Of a DNA stretch of 64,000 nt, positions 1-13,900 are shown piece after piece. The translations under genes and the position numbers were made by a program. The stretch is from Euclidia mi (Eukaryota; Arthropoda; Insecta; Lepidoptera; Erebidae). Every line of letters starts with the position of its first letter. The stretch's first letter is position 1. Where the stretch lies: positions 124,628,331 through 124,692,330 of the forward strand of contig OX123183.2 in assembly GCA_944739405.2 (NCBI GenBank), written 5' to 3'. The notes below the pieces were generated by a model. It was given only the letters and a program-made list of their open reading frames with translations, was not told the DNA's origin and searched no databases.

Positions 1-1923
1 ACTCATCAACAATTAGTTGAATCAGTGTGTGATAAAGCCCAACAGCTGGTTGATCAAACACATGATGCTTCATTGAATGTTTATCTTCAGTCCATAAAGC
101 AGTTATTCCAGAACATTGTAACAAAATCTCAAAATCTCCAGGACAACTTAGAAGACTGCGTGAAGAGGCACGAAGATCTTGTGCGGCTCATTTCACAATA
201 TAGAGAATGGCTTGGTTCACAGTCAGAGAAACTGCTTGATATTGAGAATGCAACTGGAGAAAAGCCAGAGATCATAAGGAAACTTCAATCGGTAGTTGCC
301 CTGAAAGATATTGAGAAAATAGGATCTGCTAAATTAGATGAAATTAGAGCGGTCTTTGCAAATGTAAGCAAAAGTACATCAGAATCTGGCAATACAGCTA
401 TAAAAACTGAAATAGACAACTTACATGAGCAATTGCGTAATGCTGTTGAAAACATTGGCAGCTCAGAACAGAAACTTAAGCATGCATTAGAAATCTGGAA
501 TAAGTTTGACTCTTCTATTGAATCCATAACCGAATGGCTTAAAGACATGGAAACCAAATGCCGTGATCAAAGCCTTTGCTCTACACTTGATGAGAAAGAG
601 AGCCAACTGAAAAGATGTGTCGAGCTCCGTAACAACATAAATGCAAAAGAAAAGGAAATTGACGCATTTGTAGATGAGTCTCATAGCCTTATTCAGCTTA
701 GCGGTGTAGAGCGCCTGAAACCTCTTGTTACGCAAGTGAGCAGTCGATACCAACAATTACACTTGATTTCTAAGGAAATAGTCAATCACTGGTCGGAATT
801 AGTCGCGGACCACAAGAAATATGTACAAATACGCAACGAGTTCGATGCTTGGCTCAAGCCGTTAGAAGAGCAACTATCCCAGATGGTCACTAAAGAAGAC
901 AAACTGAGCATTGAAAGCAAAGGCAACAAACTTCAAGTATTTTTAATGGAGAGAGAAAACGGTGAACATAAGATAGGTATTCTAACTACTGCTGGCGATA
1001 AAGTACTTCCTGAAACAGCTGCCAATGGCAGAGAGAATATTCGGGGAGAGATAAGGACCCTCAGAGAGAGATGGGATAAACTCAACGATACTATTTTACA
1101 GCAGCAGAAAGAATACGAGTCTCAGACTCTTCAGTGGTCAAGTTATCAAGATGTACTACAACAGACACTATCTTGGTTGGACGAGAAAGAAAAAATTGTA
1201 GACGCTGAAGAAAAGGCTGTCCTTAATTCTGCACAAGAAATCAAGTCTAAGTTATTAAAGAACAAGACTTTGTTGCAAGAAATATACTCACACAAGAGAG
1301 TGATTGAAACAGTCACCGAAAAAGCCAAGAGTGTTGCTGCTACTCTCCATTCAGGCAAGGGAGAGAGTGATGAAATGACTAAAATTATTCAATCAGTATG
1401 GGATAGATATAACGCTCTTACGGCCAGGCTCACAGGTATAATTGATAAACATGAAAATACATTCGAAATCTATCAACAGTTTGTAGATCAACAAAAATCC
1501 CTGCAAGATTACCAAAAGCATTTGTGGGATCGTCTTCATCTGCTATCGGATTTCACTGGAAACAAAGCCGCTTTGCAGAGTAAATTAGCAAAACTTCAAG
1601 AGTTGTTAGATGCAATCCCAACAGGCAACAATAAATTAAAGATGTTGTCAGATCTAATTGAGAAGAACAGTGCTAAACTTTCTCCTAGAGGCAAAGATGC
1701 AATGTCTAGGGAGCTAAGTCTTCTGAAAGCCGATTTAGAAAAATTCACTGCGACAGTTCACGACGTCAAGCGAGGTATCGAGGATAAGATACAACAATGG
1801 ATCGAGTTTGATAGTGCCAATGATCGTCTCCAACACTGGCTGAGTGATACAGAAATGAGTTTGAAGACATACACTCCCAAAGCAACTTTGGAGGAAAAGG
1901 TGGATCAGCTGAATAAATATCAG
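1..1923 (+). CDS. Msp300: Msp300 exon, six spectrin repeats (5' end outside window)
   Basis: The frame is open from base 1, so the exon begins at or before the window. It encodes 641 residues with six helix-A tryptophan signatures: YREWLGSQ, ITEWLKDM, FDAWLKPL, LSWLDEKE, LWDRLHLL and LQHWLSDT. Spacing is about 105-115 residues, as in spectrin repeats. It ends in a phase-0 donor, CAG|GTGAGT. The GTG at base 25 is not a start. Confidence 0.88.
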
Positions 1924-4900
1924 GTGAGTATTTTTAAATAAAAACTTTTATACTATTTTTGCAATAAATTATTCAAATTTTAAATTTTGAAACAGGATTT
2001 ATGTAAAGCGATTGATAATCATGAAAATGATTTGAGTGCAGTCATTGTATTGGGCGAGGCCTTGGATCAAGTAAGAGTTGATAAAAGAATAAGTCTTTTA
2101 TCGTCAGCACTGTAGGAAATAGCCTAATTTTCAGTAGATATCTAATGACACGAATGTAATATTTATAGAACTCTAACTAAAATATATACTTACACGTGAA
2201 CTTGTTAAGAATACTTCAAGTTTGGACTATAATTTTATATCTTTTTTGTACTAATTTAGAGGCGTTGGTTATTGGTACTTCTAATTTTGACAATATGTCT
2301 ATTATAAAAGGTCTAACTATCTAAATTATAATACTAATGGTAGTTGTCGTAGATCAGTTTAAACTTAATCATTCACTTTATGCTTTATCTCTTACATTGT
2401 AATACTTTTCAGGCAATCTTGGCTAACCTGAAGAAAACTGAGAATGATGTTGATAAGTTGACTGATGAGTTCAGTGACCTCATTGAAAATTGTAACGATA
2501 CCAGGATTACAATGAACTTACAACAGATGACGTCTAGATTCCAATCTGTTCAATCAACAGCAAAGGAGCTTGTTAAGAAATGCGAACAAGCTGTCAATGA
2601 TCACAATGCATACCAGGAGAAATATAACCAATGTACCGATTGGCTCAAAACAGCACAACATAAATTCAATGAATGCAAAGAAAACCTGTCCAACACTCCT
2701 GAAGGCATTGCTGCCAAACGGGAAAGTCTTAATGACTTACTTAGCCAGAGACGCAATGCTACCCTTCTCGTTAACAATACATTCGAACTTGGTGAGAAAT
2801 TGTATCCTTCGACATCACCTGAAGGCAAGGAGATTATCGAACACCAACTTCATGAAATTCAACAAGCTATCGATAACCTATATGATAACATCACTAAAGC
2901 TGAAAGAGATCTGGATTCGGAGCTAAACAAATGGTCTTCATTTGAAGACAACCTTAAAACCGTTCGACAATGGTTAACTACTGCTGAGAAAAATCTGCCT
3001 AAGGAGATTGAGTTAAAGGCTACTTTGGACGAAAAACGCAATCAACTGAATGTTTACAGAAATTATCTGCAGGATGCTATTGCTCACCAACAAGATATAG
3101 CTGACTTAGAATCTCGCTCTCTGAGTTTACTTGATGCTAACAAAGAAATAGCTAAGGATATTGACCAGCTGAAACAAAGACATGAAGCTATTTTAGCGAG
3201 AGCAAAATCCTTTGTTGAACAGTATGAAGCGATTGTAAACAACCACACTCAGTACACGAAAGCCGTAAAAGATTTAGAAGAATGGGTTGAAGCTACACAC
3301 AACACCGCTCAACTTTGGGGTGATGTTAATCTTGAACGTGTAGCACTGAGCAGTAACTGCGAAAAGCTTAAGTCTTTACAGCTTAATCTACCTGAAGAAA
3401 AGAATCGCATCGACAAGATACGTTCTTTGGGTGAAAAAGTGCTTCCTGGAACAATCAGTACTGGGCAAGCAAATATCCGCAATCAAATCGACGCTTCTCA
3501 CCAAGAATGGGAAGGTCTTGTTTCATTTATAAACAAGACTATCGAATCGCTTGAGAACAAGATTCAGCAGTGGAACGAATATGAGAATATGAAAGACCAA
3601 TGCTTGGCGTGGATTAGGAACACAGACACCCAAATTCACGCTGTAGACCTTAAGGCTACATTGCCAGAGAAGCAAGAACAGTTCAAGAAATTCCAGGAAT
3701 TGCAAGGCCAAGTGCGTGCTAAAGAACTCGAGATTGATAACATTACTGAAAAAGCTCAAAATTTATACACTGGAGTACTAGGACCACGTGGTTCACAAAT
3801 ATCTGATTTATCTGTAAAATACCAAACGCTTTCTCAGAAAGTTAAAGATTTGACTAACAGATGGCAGCAGTATGTCAAAACTCATCAAGAGTTTGCTAGC
3901 AATGTGACAGAATGCTCACAATGGATCGAAGAATTAAGAGACAAATTAGACTTCTGTGCTGATTTGAGCTCTTGCTCGCAAGATGACTTGGAAACCAAGT
4001 TGGTTCTAATCCAAAACTTATTACTCGCTAAGGATGAAGGTTTTACTAAAGTTCAGTCTCTTGTTGAATTGGCGCAAAACGTTATGGCTAATACCGCCCC
4101 TGCAGGGCACGAGGCTATAAACAATTCTTTAATAGCCCTTCAAGAGCAATGGTCAGCGTTATTGTCTAGAATGATTGAAACAAAGAACATGCTAGACGAT
4201 TCGGTGACCAAATGGGCTGGATTCCTTGAACAGATACAGTTGATAGAAAAGAGTAACAATTATCTTGAAAATATGTTAGCTGAACTTACTCCATATGAAA
4301 CATCAATGTCGGATAAGAGAGCTCAGCTCGAGAAACTCAAGGAAGTAGAAGAAAAAGCTCGATGCGACCGCCTTGATGTAGATACTCTGAAGGCTAAAGC
4401 AGCTGAGATGATTGCCAGTGGCCAACAAAACCAGGCAGCCTCAAAGGCACAGGAAACTTTGAACAAATTTGACAGTTTGTACGACAAAATTAAAAAGCTT
4501 CTTGCCGACCGTGAAGAACAGTACAAGGATCACAGATTATACAAGGAAGCGCATGATGAGTTGATTCAATGGCTTAGTAGAGCAAGAGAAAAAGTGCCAT
4601 CTTTGAAATCGAAGCCTTTGAGCGATAAACTGGCTATTGAAAACTCTGTTGCTCCCCTTGACGCTTTGATCAACAAGCAAGCTCAAGGAGAACTGCTGCT
4701 TGAACATCTCCAACATACTGGTGAGGTCGTTCTTGCTAGTACTTCGCCAGACGGACAGGTAATTATTAAGAATGAAATGAAAGCATTAAAGGAAAGTTTC
4801 GATGATCTGTTCAATGAAATTAAACAGCAGAAGAGTCAACTTGAAGAAACTCTTAACCAATGGCGTGAATACAAAGATGAGTATGAGAGACTATCTGATT

Positions 4901-7900
4901 GGTTACAACAAAAAGAGATACTTATCAAAAATCACAAATTAGCTTTACTTGGCACAGCTAAAGAAAAGGGTGGTCAAGTAAATGAAGTCAAGGAGATAGT
5001 TGATCAGCTTCACAAAGGTAAAGCTGAAATCGACAAATTCAATGCTTCAGCTGCTGGCCTGTTGTCCTCACACTTGGATACTTACGTGAACAATCAATTG
5101 CGTCATCTCAACTCTAGATACCAGGTCCTTGTAAATATGGCCAATGATGTTCTCAAGAAAGTCGAGACCAACTATGAGCAACATCAAGCTTATGATGACA
5201 ATTATGTTAAGACCAAGAAATGGATCGATGACGCATGGGAAATCACTCGCAGTGGCAGTGAAGCTGGTACTAATAGCAGCAAGGAGGCCCTGCAAAAGCG
5301 TTTAGAACAAATTGAGGATCTTTTGAAACGTCGTGAAGAAGGTCAAAACTTAGTTCATGCGACCGTTAATAGTGGTGAAAAAGTTCTTAGAAATACCAGG
5401 TCAGATGGCAAAGATAGGATTAATACTGAACTCAAAGAACTTCAAAATGAATGGGATCGTCTTGTCAAAAAGATGACGACAGCTAAAGTACACCTGGAGA
5501 CTTCATTGCTCCAATGGGCTGATTACAGTTCTAGCTATTCACAACTTCAGCAATGGATATCCGACAGAGAAGCAAAACTCCAAGAAGTGTGTGAGCAGAA
5601 AGTCGCCAAATCCAAGAAAGGGCAAGACCGTCTTGCCGGACTTACGGCTGGTCTTAGCCTCGGCGAAAGGAAAGCCACACTCCGTCAAACAAACAATATT
5701 GTTCAAGATATCGTTTCGTTTGAACCCATGATTCAGTCTGTAACTTCTAAGGCTTCAGAACTTATGCAACAAGCTCCGGCTTCTGAGATCACCAGCAAGT
5801 ATGAAATACTGTCGAAACAAGCAAAGGACTTGTATGACAAGCAGAAACAGACAGTAGAACAACATCAAGCGTTCATAGACGCTGGCTCAGACTTCGTCCA
5901 ATGGATTAGAGCTGCTAAAGAGAGGTTAGGAAAGTGTTCTGATGCAACCGGAGATAAAGAATCCCTGAGCAGCAAGATTACCCAACTTAAAGTGTTGGCT
6001 AGTGAACTACCTGATGGTCAGGCCAAACTGCAGAAAGCCCTAGAACAAGGAGAGATATCTTGCGCCATGGCTGACGATGAAGACAGGGAAGAAATTGAAG
6101 AAGAAGTAGCTCTTATGCAAGAGGAGTACGATACTTACGTGTAAGTATAAACACCATTTTAATATTTTTCAAACACTTTTTTGATTCTGATTAATTACAG
6201 TGATATTTTTTGAAATATGATTCTATTATTTTTTGTGGTATTTATACGATTGTTGTTATTTGTTTGACAGTGAACAGTTAAATAGCACGAAGGCTCTAAT
6301 AGAGGGTGGTATCGTCAAGTGGACCGAATATGAAGAGCAATACAAGGAAGCCTTAGATTGGTTGTCGAAGACTGAGAAACTTGTGCAATCCTTTAACAAA
6401 CTGCAGAACAACCTAGAACAGAAAAAGGTCGTTCTTGAGGAGTTCCAGGTAAATTAATCTATACTTATTATTTCTATAAATAATAATCATCTTTATTGCA
6501 CCAAAGAAATTTACAATAATGAAAACGTAACAAAAATAACAGATAGTACAATTGGCGGCCTTATCACTATTTATCAAACTATAAATCAAAGGGAAGAGTA
6601 ATAGTTATTCACCCTCTAGATTAAATGTAATGTGACTCGTAGTAAAAATAGTACGGTGATACAGTAACATTATTTTCGCTAATTCCCAACTTTACCCTTC
6701 ATTAACAGGGACACTTACAAATGCTGTTCGACTGGCAAGCTGAACTAGACAAGTTGAACGTGCGTGCGCAGACCTTACTGGAAACTTGCGCGGACACCAG
6801 AATCTCGAACGGTATAACGCAGTTGACTACCAAGTACAACGCGCTTTTGTCTCTCGCCAAGGAAGTCATGAAGAGACTTGAACTCCATTATCAGGTATTA
6901 TTTTTATCTTTAAGCGCAGCCCCAGAGATGAATCATATTTTGGTGTGAACCAAGATAGGACATCTGGGTTCACACCAAAATATGATTCGTCTCTTAAAAT
7001 CCATGAAACTGTTATTTAATTTACTAAAGCAAAGGTTATCCATAGTGAGTTTTTTAGATTGTTCAGTAATTGTAATCTTTAACCTGAAATGCTCAATGAT
7101 GTAAATATTTTAGGAACACCAACAACACAACGCACTGTACGGCGAATGCCAAGACTGGCTGGACCGTACTCGGGAGAAACTCAACCAATGCGCTGAGATA
7201 CCAAACAACCTACCTGAAGTGAATAGCAAACTGAACACAGTGAAACTGCTGCGTCAATCTCTAGAACAAGGCCAGAACAAACTGAGGTATCTTCTTGAAC
7301 TGAAAGAGAAGGTCATCATGAACACAGAACAGGCCGGTGCAGCGAAGATACAGGAAGATACGGATAACCTTAAGCAGGAGTTCGATAAGCTCATTGCTGA
7401 TCTGCAAGATGTCAGGAATAAACTGACGAACAGAGCGTCGCAGTTTGATGATATATCTAAGGTAAGGAAACCATAATAAAAGCAGTATTGTAATACCTTA
7501 AGTAGTTGTTTGTAAACATGCCATTTGTATGACATCAAATGCAGATTATTATCAAATAACTCTCAATATATTACCAATGGCGAGATGAACTGGATGCATT
7601 CTCAAAAACTTGGACAGTAATAGCTGGAGACAGGGATCTTTTCCCAACAATGGGACAGTATATGTTAAAAAAAGAATAAAAAAAAATATTATCAATGCCT
7701 GGTATTGAGCACTTTACTTGTACTGAGATTCGCTCAGCTAAATCAAAACATCTTAATCCAACGTATGCGTCTTTCAGATCCACAAACTCCTGGTAGAATG
7801 GTTAGACGACATCGACCAGAAGATCCAATCAGATGACTCGTTACTGAACGACCTCTCTGAGAAGAAGGCCAAGCTTGAGAAGTTCAAGACGTTCAACAGA

Positions 7901-10900
7901 GATATCGACTCTCACAGTGACCTCGTCAAGAGACTCAATGAGAAACTGCAAGAGGACTCGTCGCTCAAGTCTAAGGATATTGAGGACACGCTGAAGCGTT
8001 ATGATGACATCAGGAAGACTGTCAATGAAATGATCTCTGTGAGTAATATTTCTTCATCGATTAAATTGTTACATTCGTCTTTATTGGTTGTATAAACTCT
8101 TATAATTTTAATGTGTAGTTGTCATTAAGTACTCTAGAGTAGAAAATTTTAATTTTTGAAATATGTTAACTTGTATGGTTTGTTACAGAAATTGGAAGAT
8201 TACGTGAACTCTCATATTCAATACAAGGAATCCTATGACAGCTTCTATGATTGGATTCGCAACTGTAAGATCGAGATCCAACAATGCTCTGACTCTCACG
8301 GCGAAAAGGACTCAGTTCAGAAGAAACTGAAGAAGGTCAACAAAATCATTGAGTCTCTGCCCAAGGGCAGCGCTTTGTTAGAAAAGGCTATTAGCCTTTG
8401 TGAGGCAGTACTTGAAACTACCGGCAATGAAGGCAAGGATAATATCAACCAAGAAATTAAACAACTAAAGATAGAATGGGAGAACTTGCAACAGATTTGC
8501 AAGGACACAAAGAAATTGCTAGAAAAATGCCTGTCTGCCTGGGGTGATTACTTGGAAACGTCCGAGAAGATGAGCAAGTGGGTGAAAGAGTTCGACGGTA
8601 AACTGAAGACAGTGCAGAAGGTGGATAAGATCACACCTGAACACCTCGACAAGTGTCGCGTAAGTTTTATTACTATTAATAACTAATATGTTTTATTGTG
8701 GGTGTGTAATACACCTCTGCCTACCCCTTCGGGGATAAAAGGCGTGAAGTTATGTTATGTTTTATTACAATAAAATAACCATTGAGGTACCATAAATAAC
8801 TAGTACATTTTCTATTATATGGTTTCATATTGCAGTTTTATAGATGGTACATTATTCTCAAACTACTTTCATTTAACTATGAAAACCTACATTAAATTCA
8901 ACACATGTTTTGTTTTCAGGAATTATTGGCTGAAGCTTTAGGCCACAAGCACGTCTTGGAAGAATTAAATGACAGATGTGAAAACCTCATGGAACAGAGC
9001 GCTTGCGCCTGGGTCCGTGATAAGACTGTCAACCTCCAAACCGAATACACCACCCTACTTACGAAGATACAAGGACTCGTCTCCAACGGAGAGAAGAATC
9101 TCTCAGATCATACCGAATTCATCAAGGCTAAGGAAGACCTTCAACAGTGGCTAGAGACCGCTCACGGTACAGTTCAAGATTCTATTGGAGTTGGAGATAT
9201 TGATACTACTAAAGATAAACTTGAGACTATCAAACTTGTAAACAACAGGATGACTGAAGGTCATCACTTATTGGTAGTGCTACAAGAAGCATTCAAGAAG
9301 GCACTCAACAATACTCCACCAGAGGAACAAGACGGTCTAAGAACCGATGTCAAGATCTTACAAGAAAGCTGGGACCAACTGAAGGTCGACCTCAATTCGA
9401 TCACAGCTCAGCTCAAAGCTGCTATTGGTAAATGGGAAGACTTCGAAGAGTCTAAGAAGAAGATGGACCAATGGATCAAGGACACTGAACAGAACTTAGA
9501 CAAAGTTCCTCCAACTGGTGGCGAACTTGGCGAAATGAAGACTCTTCTCGAAAAGTACAAGCATATTGAGGAGTCTATTGACAGCAAGAAGCCAGAGCTT
9601 GAACGTCTCAAGAGCGAAGCTGCTGAACTAAGTGGCTGGGCTCGCAAGCCAGCTGTAAAGGAATCTGTTACTGAAATTGAAAAGAAATGCAAAGCATTGC
9701 GCGCTAAATGCGCCGCTAGGAAGGCCGAACTTGAGTCTGAAATTAAAGATTACAACCAATATCATCAGTCATTGCAAGATACTGAGAAATGGCTCCTTCA
9801 GATCTCCTTCCAGCTCATGGCTCACAACTCCTTGTATATTGCTAACAGAGAACAAACTGAGGAGCAGTTAGCACAACATGCCGTACTTCTAGATGACATC
9901 CAGAAGTATCGTTCAACTTTGGACGAACTGGAAGCCAAAGGTCAGGCTCAGATCGAGCGCTATGAAAAGACCACACCATCTATCCGTGATACTGTCGGCA
10001 AGCAGCTAAAGAATGTGAACGACTCTCACAAGAGTCTGTTGGCTACTGCTCTGCAGATCGAGAGGAGATTGAGGGAGGGACTCGCGAAGTTCAAGGAGTA
10101 TGAAGACACGCTGGAGAGTATTCTAAACAACTTGGATGAGATGGAGCCAGCCATTACCGAGCTGGACGTGCCTGTTGATGGACTGTCGCATGGACGTGAA
10201 CTACTGGATAAGGCCAGGGTAAGTTATATTATTAAAAATAATATTCTAGCGCTGCTGCAGCAATTTTAATAATTGTCATATGAACTATGTTAATATTGTA
10301 CACACGTAAATATATGTACCAGTGTTGTAAAAAAATAGGTTCAGAAACAGTTAAATGCTGCTACACAACAATTATAGTATAGGTACTCGTACATAGTAGG
10401 CTTATTAAAGTCATATTGAAGAACATAGATCCAGCTGTAATAAAATATATATTTTAACGTTGACATACAAGAAATTATTTAATACTGTGTGTTGTGATGT
10501 TCATTTGTATAGGCGTTTAGTAGATACATAAAAAGGGCTTGAGGGAGTATGTGAGGACATTACTTTTTAAGATCCTTACAAACTCGAATAGACCATGTTC
10601 CTGCTACATCTTTTTATATTTCATTACCATTTTAATTCCTATTTGCTGCACAGGCTCTCCACAACCGCCTTCAAACCGAGAAGAGTCGCCTCTCAGCTGC
10701 GGTGGCCGCGTGCTCCGCCGCCGCAGCCTCCGTGTCCCGGCCGTCATCCCCCGCGGACTCTGCGCCGCTGCCCATCCCTCCCAGGGAGCTCCACGTGCGA
10801 GCTCGTCTCGAGGACCTCATCGACCAGGTACTGAAGGCCTCTTCCGCCATACTCGCCTCTGATGTGCTCAAGTCTTTCTGATGTGTGATGCCGTGTGCCA

Positions 10901-13900
10901 GCTCTCAGCCGCCACTGACACCAGGACTTGTCAGTTTGCTGATTGTGTTGAGGGAGTTGTATGCAGTTGTTCTGTTTTGTTAATACTACTACTATACATA
11001 TTTACCATAGGTTAGGTTTGAAAGTTAAAGTTTATAGTTTAAAGATTATCAGTGCCTTAATATAATACCTTTAAGATAATAATTACGTCTATGTAAAAGG
11101 CAAATATTGTTAGTTTTATTTGTAAATAGTATAGGTACTTTTGAAAATATTGAATTTACATTTACTTAAATTGAAAATTTTAGTCTCAAAAGAGAAGAAA
11201 AATAATTTATGTATTAGTAAAGAGTCACTGACGTTTAAGCTTAACGTTAAATATTTGTCGTAAAAATAAAATTTATTTTGTAGCATAGGTACATTTTTAG
11301 GGTAGGTATTATTTGAGGTAGAGAGACCGTCCATAGAATTAATAAACCAAAATTATCTCTTAATCTCTTTAGTTCGACTTCTGTCCAACAATTTTAAATT
11401 GATTATTTCAATATACAAAGTACCTAGGTACAAACTCTGCAACGCAACTCAACTCCCATCAATAGCTTCCAACGGCATGTTTTGCAAAAATAAAATGATT
11501 AATAAAAACTCTGCTTGAAAGTTCGCCAGGTCAACAAAATGAACAAAACCAACGTTTATTGTCGTACAGTAAGATCTCTTATATAAACCTGATAGAATAA
11601 CCTTTGTAGATAGGCAGTAGTTAGTCCGATTAATGTAAACTAAAGCTTATTCGTTGGCAATGTAACTTTTGTGCACCTGGTTTGTTTTCGTCAAGATGTT
11701 GCTTGATGGTAATATGTTTATTATTAACCTTTCTAATTGTTGTTATCGTTTGAATGGTCCTAATATTAATTCTGTTCTCATGTCTGTCCATTTAAGTGTC
11801 AAATGTTGAGAGTATGGGGGTCGTTTCCAGTGGGTATCGACTTTGATTAGCAAATATATTTATGAACTTTGTGTTATTTTTCTTTCCCTGAGGTGTTTGA
11901 AAGACATGAATCTAAAAGGCTTGAAATTGAACTTAACTTATTAACAACGTTAAAAAGATAGACTACGACAGTTTCTAAAGCCAATTCAGTGATTGCACGA
12001 ATAACTAAATCAGTTTAAAATTTAATTAAAACATACCGTAATGTTTATTTGAAATTTGTAATAAATGAAAATGTATTTCCTTTTTTAAAGACCGTGTCAA
12101 AATTTATTCCGGATTCACTTCACAACGCGGTAGGTAAATTTCCTAAAGAAATTCAAGGAATTCTCTAACTTTGTTGTTTCAAAACCCAGTATTGGGATAC
12201 TGGGAAAAGATAACTCCTTTTTACGGTCACTCAAATGGGCAGACACTGTAAAAGTCATTATGGATACTGTTTTAAAACAGTTAATGAATCATCTTGACGC
12301 AGACAATGATATTCAGGCACTGTTTGAATAATATTAACTACCAACACGAAATAAAATGATTCACGTAGATGTACAAACAGCACTCACGCGTCCATACATC
12401 TTAGATGTTGCTTTTGCAGACATTTGCCCTACCCATGTTTGAAATAATAACAGAGAAAATATTTAAGAACATTATTTTTATACCTAAACAAAACCAGAGT
12501 GTAACTAATTGCATATATCTTATAAATACGAGACATCTTGGTTTTGATATTTCACTTGTAAAATAACACATAAAACATTTATTTTACTTTGAGTTATGTT
12601 TTGTTTTATGCGGTGTTCATCGTGTAGATTACGTTGGTACTTTGTCTATATGAAATCCATATCATAGCACTTCATATCGCATTGTAGCCATGTTTTATAG
12701 TCGTAAAGTCTTAAATATTTTCTCTCGATCTAATAACAAGTATAACATAACTAACCCGCACTGCGTGTTTTGATGTGCGTTCATGCATGGTTTGTTTTTA
12801 GAAACATGTGCCCGATGTAGCAAGCCCGCGCATTGACCTTATACTAAAGAATATCGAAGCACCTGAGTTTGGACAAAAGATTTCGACTTTCGAAAATAAG
12901 GTAAGGGCCTGCATGGCTATTCAAAATTTACTACAATTGAAAAATGATATCTTAATATCTAAAATCATCGAGATCTTGCTGCAGAAATACGATATTCTTA
13001 CAAACATCTTAAAAGTCAAAAATATTGTCTCAGGCCAGGCTACATGTCGGCTCTATCTAACTTTTTATCATATCAATAATGTATAAATAATTAGTTTCAG
13101 CTGTGAAAATATTTTCAGTCACCTAGTCAGTCGCTTAGATGTGGTTGAATTATTACAATAACTATTTGAATTCGTATCAAATATGAATATAATTCAAATT
13201 ATTATCTTGTGTTCATATCCACACGCAAATGATTCATAGGTACAAAGTCATCTGGAGACGTTGGGAGATGCAGTCCATGGTATGGAAGAAGCCATGAAGC
13301 AGGTCCTAGAGATTCAGGAATGGATCTCGGTACACAATGCGCTGGCCCGTGACTGGCTTGCCAACCCATCCAAGTTGAGGCCCGATGCTGCTAAGCAGGA
13401 CATAGCGGCGATGAATGATGCTCTCGCCTCACTCAGTGAGAAGAGAAACAGGCTGCTGACTGAGATTCCTACCGAAGGTTAGTAGTTACACACATCTTTA
13501 CCACTTTTTCAAATATCCATATTCATTTTATAACTATTACTGACTATTGATTACGTCTCCAGGACTGGAAGATGAAATTAATCTAGAAGAAGAGCTGGAT
13601 AACCTTGAGGAGGTCATTCTTAAAGCAATTGAAAGAGAGAAGGGCAACCAGGGTATCATCGATGACTTCCGTCACAAGTGCCAAGAGATTCACGACTGGT
13701 TCGATGCCGTCCTCAAGAAGATGTGTTTGGCTGATAAGGGATCTGGACTCCCTTGCCCACAAAAGCTTAGTGCTTTGAAAGAACTTTCGTCAGAATTTGG
13801 ACAGGCTGGCAAAGACAAGGTTGCCAATATTAAGAACGTAGGATCCAAGGTCATCAATATAGTGAGCAACTTGGAGTCGCAACAAGTAGAGGAACAAGTA

